From contig CALEJW010000045.1 of assembly GCA_937898635.1 (NCBI GenBank), forward strand, positions 1 to 64,000: a DNA stretch of 64,000 nt, given 5' to 3'. Source of the DNA: an uncultured Pseudomonadota bacterium (GTDB lineage Bacteria; Pseudomonadota; Gammaproteobacteria; Burkholderiales; Usitatibacteraceae). Below, piece by piece: positions 1-8,287 of this stretch. Under the pieces are notes generated by a model. It was given only the letters and a program-made list of their open reading frames with translations. It was not told where the DNA came from and made no database searches. The translations under genes and the position numbers were made by a program. The number at the start of each line of letters is the position of its first letter. Position 1 is the first letter of the stretch.

Positions 1-999
1 GTCACCGGCGCCGCCGGCTTCATCGGTTCGCATCTCGCGCATCGCCTCCTCGCCCGCGGCGACCGCGTCACCGGCGTGGACAACCTCAACGACTACTACG
101 ACGTGCGCCTCAAGGAGGCGCGCCTCGCCCGCCTCGAGCCGCATCCCGCGTTCGCGTTCCGGCGCCACGACATCGCCGACCGCGAGGCGATGCGCGCCCT
201 CTTCGCGGGCGAGAAGTTCGACTGCGTGGTGAACCTCGCGGCGCAGGCGGGCGTGCGCCACTCGCTCGTCGATCCCCACGCCTACGTGGACGCGAACGTC
301 ACGGGCTTCCTGAACGTCCTGGAGGGCGTGCGCCACGGCGGCGGCGACCTCGTCTTCGCCTCCTCGAGCAGCGTCTACGGCGGCAACACGCGCCTGCCCT
401 TCCGGGAGACCGACTCCGTGGACCACCCGGTGTCGCTCTACGCGGCCACCAAGCGCGCCAACGAGCTGATGGCGCACTCCTACGCGCACCTCTTCGGCGT
501 GCGCGCGACGGGGCTGCGCTTCTTCACGGTGTACGGCCCGTGGGGCAGGCCCGACATGGCGCTCTTCCTCTTCACCCGCGGGATCCTCGCGGGGGAGGCG
601 ATCCCGGTGTTCAATGACGGGAAGATGGTGCGGGACTTCACCTTCATCGACGACATCGTCGAGGGCGTGCTGCGGGTGATCGACCAGCCGGCCGCGCCCG
701 ACCCCGCGTGGACGAGCGAGGCGCCGTCGGCGGCCACCAGCCGCGCGCCGTGGCGCATCTTCAACATCGGCAACAACCGCCGCGTGGAGCTCCTGGGCTA
801 CATTCGCGCCATCGAGAAGGCGTTGGGGCGAAGCGCGAAGCTGGCGCTCCTGCCCATGCAGCCGGGCGACGTCGCGGCGACCGAGGCCGACACCTCGCGC
901 CTGGCCGCGGCGGTGGGCTTCCGGCCCTCGACCCCGGTGGAGGAGGGGGTGCGGCGTTTCGTGGATTGGTACTGCGACTACTACAAGGTGGCCCGATGA
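1..999 (+). CDS. NAD-dependent sugar epimerase, UDP-glucuronate 4-epimerase type (5' truncated)
   Basis: An extended SDR enzyme that probably epimerises a UDP-sugar such as UDP-glucuronate for capsule, LPS or exopolysaccharide. The frame is open from base 1, and the first visible residues are the Rossmann motif VTGAAGFIGSH, so only a few N-terminal residues lie outside the window. The DNLNDYYDVRLKEARL stretch is characteristic of UDP-glucuronate epimerases. SSSVYGG and YAATKRAN supply the catalytic Ser and the Tyr-x3-Lys pair, and VRDFTFIDDIVEG is the usual C-terminal substrate-domain motif. The stop overlaps the start of the next small gene (ATGA). The exact sugar cannot be read from sequence, and no polysaccharide genes are visible downstream. 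Confidence 0.9.
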   Translation, partial: VTGAAGFIGSHLAHRLLARGDRVTGVDNLNDYYDVRLKEARLARLEPHPAFAFRRHDIADREAMRALFAGEKFDCVVNLAAQAGVRHSLVDPHAYVDANVTGFLNVLEGVRHGGGDLVFASSSSVYGGNTRLPFRETDSVDHPVSLYAATKRANELMAHSYAHLFGVRATGLRFFTVYGPWGRPDMALFLFTRGILAGEAIPVFNDGKMVRDFTFIDDIVEGVLRVIDQPAAPDPAWTSEAPSAATSRAPWRIFNIGNNRRVELLGYIRAIEKALGRSAKLALLPMQPGDVAATEADTSRLAAAVGFRPSTPVEEGVRRFVDWYCDYYKVAR

Positions 1000-1214
1000 A
1001 GGTGAGGAAGGGACAGGTCTCGCTCGCGTTCCGGCTCTGGGTGCTCGCCTCGGTGTTCGCCTGGCCCTTCCTGCACGACTGGGAGATCGCCGCCTGGGCC
1101 GCCCTCGGCGCCGGCCTCGCGCTGTGGTGGCGAAGCCTCCCCGAGGACCCCCCGGAGCCGCCCCCGCGCCTGCCCTACCAGCACCTCTACGAGCGCCCCC
1201 GCGACCCCGAGTGA
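996..1214 (+). CDS. Small membrane protein, unknown function
   Basis: A 72-residue frame whose ATG overlaps the epimerase stop by 4 bases, which suggests translational coupling. The N-terminus is basic (MKVRKGQ). Two hydrophobic stretches follow, LAFRLWVLASVFAWPFL and IAAWAALGAGLALWW, so it probably spans the membrane twice. The tail is proline-rich and acidic (PEDPPEPPPRLPYQ). I do not recognise the family. Overlap and composition support a real gene, but length gives little power to exclude chance. Confidence 0.6.
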   Translation: MKVRKGQVSLAFRLWVLASVFAWPFLHDWEIAAWAALGAGLALWWRSLPEDPPEPPPRLPYQHLYERPRDPE

Positions 1215-1256
1215 GGCCGCCGGCCCCGGGACCGGGCCGGGCGCGCGAATTGAGCT

Positions 1257-1285
1257 TTGTTTTTCCTCGGGTTTTCGCCTATAAT
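1257..1285 (+). promoter_or_regulatory. Putative sigma-70 promoter of the rpsF operon
   Basis: A TTGTTT -35 element (1257-1262) lies 17 bases from a perfect TATAAT (1280-1285), in a local T-rich patch within GC-rich DNA and about 105 bases before the rpsF start. The long leader leaves room for autoregulation by a ribosomal protein, but I saw no specific fold. Confidence 0.7.
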
Positions 1286-1390
1286 CGCGGGCTCCCCTTG
1301 GACAGCTCGGACCGCCTCGGGGGTGACACGAAACGACCCCTTGCCCCACCGCATGCGCATGCCGGGGGGCTTCACCCATAAGGAGATTCC

Positions 1391-1834
1391 ATGCGCCATT
1401 ACGAGATTGTTTTCATCGTGCATCCCGACCAGAGCGAGCAGGTGCCCGCGATGATCGAGCGTTACCGGGCCACGATCGCGACCGGCAACGGCAAGGTGCA
1501 CCGCATCGAGGACTGGGGGCGGCGCCAGCTCGCCTACCCGATCCAGAAGATCTTCAAGGCGCACTACGTGCTGATGAACATCGAGGTCGGCAACGAGACG
1601 CTGGCCGAGCTCGAGCACGCGTTCAAGTTCAACGACGCGGTGCTGCGCCACCTCACCGTCCAGATGCGCGAGGCCGTCACGACGCCTTCTCCCATGATGA
1701 AGGAGGAGAAGAGCCGCAACGTCACCGCCGGCGACGACAGGAAGGAAGAGCGCAAGGAAGAGCGCAAGGAAGAGCCCGCGAAGGCCGAGCCCGCCAAGGC
1801 GGAAGCCGGACGGACCGAGCAGGCCCCCGCCTGA
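1391..1834 (+). CDS. rpsF: 30S ribosomal protein S6
   Basis: Small-subunit protein that pairs with S18 on the 16S rRNA platform. The 147-residue product starts [18 protein letters not shown] and contains [18 protein letters not shown], both typical of S6. An AGGAG site precedes the ATG. The family core ends near residue 100. The rest is a charged tail with three KEER-like units and PAKAE repeats, longer than in Escherichia coli, where the C-terminus is a target for glutamate addition by RimK. It is first in an operon with priB, rpsR and rplI. Confidence 0.97.
   Translation: MRHYEIVFIVHPDQSEQVPAMIERYRATIATGNGKVHRIEDWGRRQLAYPIQKIFKAHYVLMNIEVGNETLAELEHAFKFNDAVLRHLTVQMREAVTTPSPMMKEEKSRNVTAGDDRKEERKEERKEEPAKAEPAKAEAGRTEQAPA
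1742..1777 (+). repeat. 12-bp tandem repeat coding for the S6 tail
   Basis: Three consecutive units of aaggaagagcgc (the last ends ccc) encode K-E-E-R / K-E-E-R / K-E-E-P. Near-identical codons suggest recent slippage expansion. Confidence 0.8.
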
Positions 1835-1845
1835 GCGGCACCGGG

Positions 1846-2142
1846 GTGAAGCGAAACCAGTTCGTGCTCGACGCCGAGATCCTGGACGTGGGCCCGCTGC
1901 GGCGCACGCCCGCGGGGATCGAGAGCGTCGCCCTGAGGCTGAGGCACCTGTCCGACCAGGACGAGGCCGGATCCTCCCGGGCGGCCGAGCTCACGATCGA
2001 CGCCTCCGCCTTCGGCGAGCTCGCCCCCCGGCTGGGGGCCCTCGCGAAGGGGCAGGAAGTCGCCGTGAAGGGTTTCCTCACCAAGCGCAGCCATTCGAGC
2101 GACATCCCCGTGCTCATCATCCACGAATTCAAGACGATCTAA
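1846..2142 (+). CDS. priB: Primosomal replication protein N (PriB)
   Basis: A 98-residue OB-fold protein that binds single-stranded DNA and helps PriA load the replicative helicase at stalled forks. Recognised from its place between rpsF and rpsR, its size, and SSB-like features ([20 protein letters not shown] at the N-terminus and [11 protein letters not shown] near the end). The start is GTG, 11 bases after the rpsF stop, so it is almost certainly co-transcribed. A priB within this ribosomal operon is typical of beta- and gammaproteobacteria. Confidence 0.93.
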   Translation: MKRNQFVLDAEILDVGPLRRTPAGIESVALRLRHLSDQDEAGSSRAAELTIDASAFGELAPRLGALAKGQEVAVKGFLTKRSHSSDIPVLIIHEFKTI

Positions 2143-2155
2143 GACGAGGTATCCC

Positions 2156-2446
2156 ATGCCCAGACCTGGACCCCGCGGCCGCGGCCGCGACGGAAAGAAG
2201 GACGGAAAGCGACCCAATCGCGGCGGCGGCCTGTTCCGCCGGCGCAAGTTCTGCCGCTTCACGGCCGAGAAGATCAAGGAAGTCGACTACAAGGACATCG
2301 CGATCCTGAAGGACTTCATCAACGAGAACGGCAAGATCATCCCGGCGCGCATCACCGGGACGAAGGCCCGCTACCAGCGCCAGCTCGGCGTGGCGATCAA
2401 GCGCGCGCGCTTCCTCGCGCTGATCCACTACACCGACAAGCACTGA
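2156..2446 (+). CDS. rpsR: 30S ribosomal protein S18
   Basis: Small-subunit protein, 96 residues, partner of S6. The core [20 protein letters not shown] and the C-terminal region [20 protein letters not shown] with YTDKH are diagnostic. The N-terminus is extended by a basic, glycine-rich segment ([20 protein letters not shown]) relative to the E. coli protein. It lies 13 bases after priB in the same operon. Confidence 0.98.
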   Translation: MPRPGPRGRGRDGKKDGKRPNRGGGLFRRRKFCRFTAEKIKEVDYKDIAILKDFINENGKIIPARITGTKARYQRQLGVAIKRARFLALIHYTDKH

Positions 2447-2456
2447 GGAGACCGCC

Positions 2457-2906
2457 ATGCAAGTGATCCTGATGGAGAAGGTGGTGAACCTCGGCGCCCT
2501 GGGCGACGTGGTGAAGGTGAAGGACGGCTACGCCCGCAACTTCCTCATTCCCCACGGCAAGGCCAGGCGCGCCACGGAGGCGAACCTCAAGGAGTTCGAG
2601 GGCCGCCGGGCGGAGCTCGAGAAGAAGGCGGCCGACCAGCTCGCCCTCGCGCAGGCGCGCGCGGCGAAGCTCGAGGGGCTCGCGGTCCAGGTCTCGCGCA
2701 AGGCGGGCGAGGACGGCCGGCTCTTCGGCTCCGTCACCAACGCGGACATCGCCGAGGCGCTCGAGGCGCAGGGCATCGAGGTGGCCAAGGGCGACATCCG
2801 CATGCCCGACGGGCCGCTCAAGCACGTGGGCGACTTCCCGCTCACCGTCCACCTGCACTCGGACGTATCGGCGGCCATCACCGTCTCGGTGCTGGGAGAG
2901 CAGTAG
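2457..2906 (+). CDS. rplI: 50S ribosomal protein L9
   Basis: Large-subunit protein, 149 residues. The N-terminal domain [19 protein letters not shown] followed by [16 protein letters not shown] is the L9 signature. A long helix (about residues 45-75) and a C-terminal domain ([16 protein letters not shown]) complete the family architecture. It is the last ribosomal gene of the operon and is followed by a strong hairpin terminator. Confidence 0.98.
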   Translation: MQVILMEKVVNLGALGDVVKVKDGYARNFLIPHGKARRATEANLKEFEGRRAELEKKAADQLALAQARAAKLEGLAVQVSRKAGEDGRLFGSVTNADIAEALEAQGIEVAKGDIRMPDGPLKHVGDFPLTVHLHSDVSAAITVSVLGEQ

Positions 2907-2936
2907 GATCCCCGGGGCGCGAGCCCCGGCGCGCGA

Positions 2937-2966
2937 CGGGCCGCCCTCGGGCGGCCCGTTCGCTTT
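2937..2966 (+). terminator. Rho-independent terminator after rplI
   Basis: A GC-rich stem (cgggccgccc pairing with gggcggcccg) with a very short loop spans 2937-2958 and is followed by gttcgctttt. A weaker hairpin (cggggc-gcga-gccccg) lies just upstream. This separates the ribosomal operon from dnaB. Confidence 0.85.
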
Positions 2967-2999
2967 TCCGTGCGCCTTCCGGGCTGGCGGCGCGGAAAC

Positions 3000-3019
3000 T
3001 TACCCACACCTTGTCCACA
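3000..3019 (+). promoter_or_regulatory. Two adjacent DnaA-box-like 9-mers upstream of dnaB
   Basis: TTACCCACA (3000-3008) and TTGTCCACA (3011-3019) are each one base from the DnaA box TTATCCACA. They share orientation, are 11 bases apart start to start, and sit about 45 bases before the dnaB ATG. DnaA binding here is inferred. Confidence 0.45.
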
Positions 3020-3064
3020 GTTCTGTCCGTTGAGCGTTGACTCGTGAAGGTGACACAATCCCCC

Positions 3065-4474
3065 ATGGCTTCGGTTCCGTCCCAGGATCGCTTCCCCTCC
3101 GCCGCGCGCGCCGGCGGCGACTCGCAGGTCGAGTCGCTGAAGCTCCCGCCCCATTCCGTCGAGGCCGAGCAGAGCGTGCTCGGGGGTCTCCTCCTGTCCA
3201 ACCAGTCCTGGGACCGCATCGGCGACACCCTGGGCGAGGGCGACTTCTACCGGGCGGACCACCGCATCCTCTGGCGCACGATCGTCAAGCTGATCGAGGA
3301 CAACAAGCCGGCCGACGTCCTGACGGTCACCGAGGCCCTCAAGCAGAACGGCGAGTTGGAGGGCGTGGGCGGGCTCGCCTACCTCCAGGGGCTCGCGAGC
3401 GCCACGCCCTCGGCCGCGAACATCCGCCGCTACGCGGAGATCGTCCGCGAGCGCGCGATCATGCGCAAGCTGGCCGAGGTCGGCACCGCCATCGCGGAGA
3501 GCGCCTACACGCCCCAGGGCCGCGAGGCCCGCCAGCTCCTGGACGAGGCCGAGACGCGCATCCTCGAGATCGGCGAGTCGGGCGGGCGCACGAGCCAGGG
3601 CCTGCGCAAGATGTCGAGCCTGCTCGGCGAGGTGATGGAGCGCATCGACGAGCTCTACAAGAACCCGTCGTCGGTGACGGGGCTCGCCACGGGGTTCGTG
3701 GACCTGGACGAGATGACCTCGGGGCTGCACCCCGGGGAGCTCATCATCGTCGCCGGGCGCCCGTCGATGGGCAAGACCGCGCTCGCGCTCAACATCGCGG
3801 AGCACGTGGGCCTGGAGCTGAAGCTCCCCGTCCTCGTGTTCTCCATGGAGATGGGCGGGGCGCAGCTCGGGCTGCGCATGCTCGGCAGCGTCGGGCGCGT
3901 GGACGCGCAGCGCCTGCGCACGGGGCGCCTGGACACGGGCGACTGGGATCGCCTGGGCGGCGCGCTCGGGCGCCTGAACGAGGCGCCCATCCTCATCGAC
4001 GAGACCGCGGCGCTCAACCCGCTGGAGCTGCGCTCCCGGGCGCGGCGCCTGTGGCGGGAGTACGGCGGGCTGGGCCTCGTGGTCATCGACTACCTGCAGC
4101 TCATGAGCGCGGCGGAATCCGGCGTGGAGAACCGCGCCACCGAGATCAGCGAGATCTCGCGCTCGCTCAAGGCCATGTCGAAGGAGCTCTCGGTGCCGGT
4201 GATCGCGCTCTCGCAGCTGAACCGCGGCCTGGAGCAGCGTCCCAACAAGAGGCCCGTGATGTCGGACCTTCGTGAATCGGGCGCGATCGAGCAGGACGCC
4301 GACCTCATCATCTTCATCTATCGCGACGAGGTCTACAACGACGATTCCCCGGACAAGGGCATCGCCGAGATCATCGTCGGCAAGCAGCGAAACGGCCCCA
4401 TCGGCACCGTGAAGCTCACGTTCCTCGGCCGCCACACGCGCTTCGAGAACTACGCCGGCCCCACCGGCTACTAG
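3065..4474 (+). CDS. dnaB: Replicative DNA helicase DnaB
   Basis: Hexameric 5'-3' helicase that unwinds DNA at the replication fork and recruits primase. The N-terminal domain begins around LPPHSVEAEQSVLGGLLL. The RecA-like domain has Walker A GRPSMGKTA at about residue 230, VFSMEMGG, and Walker B LVVIDYLQLM. SQLNRGLEQR and LRESGAIEQDAD are DnaB signatures. No intein is present. I prefer the ATG at 3065 (469 residues); an in-frame GTG at 3044 would add seven residues. It lies downstream of a terminator and has its own upstream region with DnaA-box-like sites. Confidence 0.97.
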   Translation: MASVPSQDRFPSAARAGGDSQVESLKLPPHSVEAEQSVLGGLLLSNQSWDRIGDTLGEGDFYRADHRILWRTIVKLIEDNKPADVLTVTEALKQNGELEGVGGLAYLQGLASATPSAANIRRYAEIVRERAIMRKLAEVGTAIAESAYTPQGREARQLLDEAETRILEIGESGGRTSQGLRKMSSLLGEVMERIDELYKNPSSVTGLATGFVDLDEMTSGLHPGELIIVAGRPSMGKTALALNIAEHVGLELKLPVLVFSMEMGGAQLGLRMLGSVGRVDAQRLRTGRLDTGDWDRLGGALGRLNEAPILIDETAALNPLELRSRARRLWREYGGLGLVVIDYLQLMSAAESGVENRATEISEISRSLKAMSKELSVPVIALSQLNRGLEQRPNKRPVMSDLRESGAIEQDADLIIFIYRDEVYNDDSPDKGIAEIIVGKQRNGPIGTVKLTFLGRHTRFENYAGPTGY

Positions 4475-4504
4475 CCCGGCCCGCCCCGGCGATCGCAGGC
4501 CGCC

Positions 4505-5575
4505 TTGTCCCGCCCCCTCCGCGCAGACATCTCGCTCGCCGCGCTCGGCCGCAACTACGAGGCGGCCCGGCGCCAGGCGGGCGCCTCGCGCGTGCTGGCG
4601 GTGGTGAAGGCGAACGGCTACGGGCACGGCCTGGATCGCGTGGCGCGCGCGCTGCCGCGCGCCGACGGGTTCGCCACACTGGAGCTCGACGGCGCCGTGC
4701 GCCTGCGCGAGTCCGGCTTCGCGGGCGAGATCCTCCTCCTGGAGGGCTTCTTCGACCCGGCGGAGCTCGAGGCGATCTGCGCCTCGCGCCTGGCGACGGT
4801 GGTCCACCACGAGGAGCAGCTGCGCGTGCTGGAGAAGGCGCGCCCGCCGGCGCCCGTCGATGCCTACCTCAAGGTGAACACCGGCATGAACCGCCTGGGC
4901 TTCGCGCCGGGAGAGGCCCGGCGCGCGCTCGAGCGCCTGCAGGCCACGGGGGCGGCGCGCTCGATCACCCTCATGACGCACTTCGCCACCGCCGACGGGC
5001 CCGAGGGCGTGCACGAGGCGATGAACCGCTTCGAGCGCGCGACGCGCGGGCTCGGGCTTCCCCGCAGCCTCGCCAACTCCGCGGCGATCTTCGCCCACCC
5101 GCGCTCGCACGCCGACACCGTGCGCGTGGGGATCGCCCTCTACGGCGCCTCGCCCTTCGCGGACCGCGACGCCGCGAGCCTCGGCCTCGCGCCGGCGATG
5201 ACGCTGCGCTCGCGGCTGATCGCGGTGCAGGAGATCGGCCCCGGGGAGAGCGTGGGCTACGGCGCCACCTTCCACGCCCCGCGCGCCATGCGCATCGGCG
5301 TGGTCGCCTGCGGCTACGCCGACGGCTACCCGCGCCACGCGCCCAACGGCACGCCGGTGCTGGTCGAGGGCGTGCGGGTCGCCACGGCCGGGCGGGTGTC
5401 CATGGACATGATCACGGTGGACCTCGCGCCGGTGCCGCAGGCGCGGGTGGGCTCGGAGGTGGTGCTGTGGGGCGAGGGCCTGCCGGTGGACGAGGTGGCG
5501 CAGGCCGCGGGCACCGTGGGCTACGAGCTCTTGTGCGCGCTCGCCCCGCGCGTCCCGGTGGCGGAGCTCGCCTGA
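4505..5575 (+). CDS. alr: Alanine racemase
   Basis: PLP enzyme that converts L-alanine to D-alanine for peptidoglycan. The 356-residue product has the PLP lysine in VVKANGYGHG (Lys35) and KVNTGMNRLGF. The C-terminal beta domain carries GYGATFHAPRAMRIGVVACGYADGYPR-type sequence with the tyrosine base region. The start is TTG, chosen because RPLRADISLAALGRNY is the normal family N-terminus and no ATG or GTG is nearby. It lies 30 bases after dnaB and overlaps radA by one base. Confidence 0.96.
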   Translation: MSRPLRADISLAALGRNYEAARRQAGASRVLAVVKANGYGHGLDRVARALPRADGFATLELDGAVRLRESGFAGEILLLEGFFDPAELEAICASRLATVVHHEEQLRVLEKARPPAPVDAYLKVNTGMNRLGFAPGEARRALERLQATGAARSITLMTHFATADGPEGVHEAMNRFERATRGLGLPRSLANSAAIFAHPRSHADTVRVGIALYGASPFADRDAASLGLAPAMTLRSRLIAVQEIGPGESVGYGATFHAPRAMRIGVVACGYADGYPRHAPNGTPVLVEGVRVATAGRVSMDMITVDLAPVPQARVGSEVVLWGEGLPVDEVAQAAGTVGYELLCALAPRVPVAELA

Positions 5576-6936
5576 TGGCCCGGGCGAAGAGCGTCTTCTC
5601 CTGCACCGAGTGCGGCGGCCAGGCGCCCAAGTGGCAGGGGCAGTGCCCGCACTGCGACGCCTGGAACACCCTGGTGGAGACCGCCGTCGAGGCGGGCAAG
5701 GCGCCGGGCGCCAATCGCTTCGCGAGCTTGGGCGGCACGGGGCAGGCGGTGTCGCTGGGCGAGGTCGAGGCGAAGGATTTCCCGAGGCTGCCGACGCTCA
5801 TCGGGGAGTTCGACCGCGTGCTGGGCGGGGGCATCGTCGAGGGCGGCGTGGTCCTCATCGGCGGCGACCCCGGCATCGGCAAGTCGACGCTCCTGCTGCA
5901 GGCCGCGGCGCGGCTCGCGGAGCAGGTGACGGTCCTCTACGTGACCGGCGAGGAGAGCGCGCAGCAGGTGGCGCTGCGCGCGCGCCGCCTCGAGGTGAAC
6001 GCGGCCAAGGTCCGGCTGCTGCCGGAGATCGAGCTGGAGAAGATCCAGGCGGCGATCGCCTCGCTCAAGCCGGGCGTCGCGGTGATCGACTCCATCCAGA
6101 CGCTCTATTCCGCGGCGCTCACCTCCGCCCCCGGCTCCGTCGCCCAGGTGCGCGAGTGCGCGGCGCAGTTGACGCGCGTGGCCAAGCAGTCCGGCACCGC
6201 GGTCGTCTTCGTGGGCCACGTCACCAAGGAGGGGGCGCTCGCGGGCCCGCGCGTCCTCGAGCACATGGTGGACACGGTCCTCTACTTCGAGGGCGACACG
6301 CACTCGAGCTTCCGGCTCGTGCGCGCCTTCAAGAACCGCTTCGGCGCGGTGAACGAGATGGGCGTCTTCGCGATGACGGAGAAGGGCCTTCGCGAGGTGA
6401 CCAACCCCTCCGCGCTCTTCCTCTCGCGGCACCGCGCGGACGTGGCGGGCTCCTGCGTCATGGTCACGCAGGAGGGCACGCGGCCGCTGCTCGTGGAGCT
6501 GCAGGCGCTCGTGGACGAGGCGCACGGCGCGCAGCCGCGGCGCCTCACCGTGGGGCTGGAGCAGAACCGCCTGGCGATGCTGCTCGCGGTCCTGCACCGC
6601 CACGCCGGCATCGCCCTCTTCGACCAGGACGTCTTCGTGAACGCGGTGGGAGGGGTTCGCATCGCCGAGCCGGGCGCGGACCTCGCCGTGACGCTCGCGA
6701 TCGTCTCGAGCCTTCGCAACCGCGCGCTGCCGGCCAAGCACGTGGTCTTCGGCGAGGTGGGGCTCGCCGGCGAGGTGCGCCCGGTGCAGCGCGGGCAGGA
6801 GCGCCTGCGCGAGGCGGCCAAGCTCGGCTTCACGCACGCCATCGTCCCGGCCGCCAACCGGCCGCGGCAGCCGATCGAGGGCCTGGAGGTGGTGGCCGTC
6901 GAGCGCCTCGCGGAGGCGGTGGACTACCGGCCGTAG
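5575..6936 (+). CDS. radA: DNA repair protein RadA
   Basis: RecA-related ATPase that extends recombination intermediates by branch migration. The 453-residue product opens with a zinc finger (C10, C13, C24, C27). Walker A is GGDPGIGKST, the RadA-specific KNRFG motif lies in AFKNRFGAVNEMG, and a C-terminal Lon-like domain contains VNAVGGVRIAEPGADLA. The ATG overlaps the alr stop by one base, so translation is probably coupled. It converges with the kinase gene downstream. Confidence 0.97.
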   Translation: MARAKSVFSCTECGGQAPKWQGQCPHCDAWNTLVETAVEAGKAPGANRFASLGGTGQAVSLGEVEAKDFPRLPTLIGEFDRVLGGGIVEGGVVLIGGDPGIGKSTLLLQAAARLAEQVTVLYVTGEESAQQVALRARRLEVNAAKVRLLPEIELEKIQAAIASLKPGVAVIDSIQTLYSAALTSAPGSVAQVRECAAQLTRVAKQSGTAVVFVGHVTKEGALAGPRVLEHMVDTVLYFEGDTHSSFRLVRAFKNRFGAVNEMGVFAMTEKGLREVTNPSALFLSRHRADVAGSCVMVTQEGTRPLLVELQALVDEAHGAQPRRLTVGLEQNRLAMLLAVLHRHAGIALFDQDVFVNAVGGVRIAEPGADLAVTLAIVSSLRNRALPAKHVVFGEVGLAGEVRPVQRGQERLREAAKLGFTHAIVPAANRPRQPIEGLEVVAVERLAEAVDYRP

Positions 6937-6955
6937 GCGCCCGGGCGAGTCCCCG

Positions 6956-8287
6956 TTACTTGACCAGGAGGGCGACGAGCAGGCCGATGGCGGCGATCGA
7001 GAGGACCACGATCGCGACGATCGCGGGCGTGCTGGAGCCGCGGCTCTCGGGGAAGGCGGGCGCGGAATCCGCCGCCTCGGCCGGCGGGCTCGCGAAGCGC
7101 GGGATCGGCCGGAAGCGGGGCGTTTCCTCCTCGGGCTTCTCCGGCGGCGGCACGGCGGGCGCGAGCGGGCTGCCCGGCTCGATGCGCCCGCGGTAGGCGC
7201 GCATCTTCTGCGTGGCGGTGATGTACTCCTCGAACTCGCCGGTCTGGTTCGTCATCGACGCGAGGCGCAGCGTCGCGTCGAAGGAGTCGAAGGTCTTCGC
7301 GATCCCCAGGGGCTTGGTGGACTCGTCCTCGCGCACCGCGCTCCGGTCGAGCTTGCCCTCCGCGGGGAGCGGGATCGTGGTCGATTCCCCGTAGGGCGCC
7401 TCGCCCTGGGGCGGGGGCGGCGGCGGGGCCGAGCGCGCCTTGAGGGCCACGGACGGGCGCGCGGAGTCGATCTGGCGGCGCACCTCGCGCAGGTCGTCGG
7501 CGAACTCCTTCACCGTCTGGTAGCGGTCGTCCACCGCCTTCGCCATCGCCTTGGCGACGATGAGGTCGAGCATCGCGGGCACGTTGCGGGCGTGCGCCGA
7601 GGGCGGCGGCGGCGCGGTGTTCACGGTCGCGTACATGATGGCGTTCACGTTGTCGCCGTCGAAGGGCGCCATCCCGGTGAGGGCCTCGTAGAGCACGACG
7701 CCGAGCGAGAAGATGTCGGTGCGCGTGTCGAGGGACTTGCCGATCACCTGCTCCGGCGACATGTAGCGCGGGGAGCCGAGGATGAGCCCCGTCATCGTCT
7801 TCACCGCGGAGTTGGGCAGGCGCGCGATGCCGAAGTCGGTGATCTTCGCGATCCCGCCGCGCAGCACCATGATGTTCGAGGGCTTCACGTCGCGGTGCAC
7901 GATGTCCTGCTGGTGCGCGAACCACAGGCCGTCGGCGACCTGGGCGATGATGTCCACCACCTGCTCCGTGGGCAGGAGCTTGCCCGAGGCGATGATGTCC
8001 TTGAGCTCCTGGCCCTCGAGGAACTCCATCGCCATGTAGGCGACCTGGTCGGTCTTGCCCACGTCGTAGATCGTGACGATGTTCGGGTGGTTCAGGCGCC
8101 CGGCGGCCTTGATCTCCTGCTGGAAGCGCGCCTCGTACTCCTCGAGCTCCTGGCGCGAGAGGTTCAGGTTGATGGTCTTGATGGCGACGGTGCGGTCGAT
8201 GATCGGGTCCACGGCCTTGTACACCGTGCCCATCGCGCCCTGCCCGATCTCCGAGACGATCTTGTAGCGGCCCAGGATCGGCGTCAT
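6956..8287 (-). CDS. Tail-anchored serine/threonine protein kinase
   Basis: A Hanks-type kinase of 443 residues. The glycine loop GQGAMG (15-20), the ATP lysine (K37), HRDVKPSN (131-138), DFG (151-153) and SPRYMSPEQ in the activation segment are all present, so it should be active. After residue 270 comes a long low-complexity region rich in Pro, Ser, Glu and Thr, then a single C-terminal transmembrane segment (AIVAIVVLSIAAIGLLVALLV), which puts the kinase domain in the cytoplasm. There is no PASTA domain. It is third in an operon with the cyclase and the TssQ-like lipoprotein, and its ATG overlaps the previous stop by 4 bases. Substrates are unknown. Confidence 0.92.
   Translation of the reverse strand: MTPILGRYKIVSEIGQGAMGTVYKAVDPIIDRTVAIKTINLNLSRQELEEYEARFQQEIKAAGRLNHPNIVTIYDVGKTDQVAYMAMEFLEGQELKDIIASGKLLPTEQVVDIIAQVADGLWFAHQQDIVHRDVKPSNIMVLRGGIAKITDFGIARLPNSAVKTMTGLILGSPRYMSPEQVIGKSLDTRTDIFSLGVVLYEALTGMAPFDGDNVNAIMYATVNTAPPPPSAHARNVPAMLDLIVAKAMAKAVDDRYQTVKEFADDLREVRRQIDSARPSVALKARSAPPPPPPQGEAPYGESTTIPLPAEGKLDRSAVREDESTKPLGIAKTFDSFDATLRLASMTNQTGEFEEYITATQKMRAYRGRIEPGSPLAPAVPPPEKPEEETPRFRPIPRFASPPAEAADSAPAFPESRGSSTPAIVAIVVLSIAAIGLLVALLVK

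Noticed and set aside
3044..3064. GTG at 3044 as the dnaB start
   Set aside because: It would add only seven residues outside the conserved N-terminus; the ATG at 3065 fits the family better, though neither has a strong ribosome site.
2528..5338. Very long open frame on the minus strand opposite rplI, dnaB and alr
   Set aside because: Its translation is low-complexity and Arg/Ala/Val/His-rich with no family motifs, and it lies antisense to three certain genes. Such frames arise from codon bias in GC-rich DNA.
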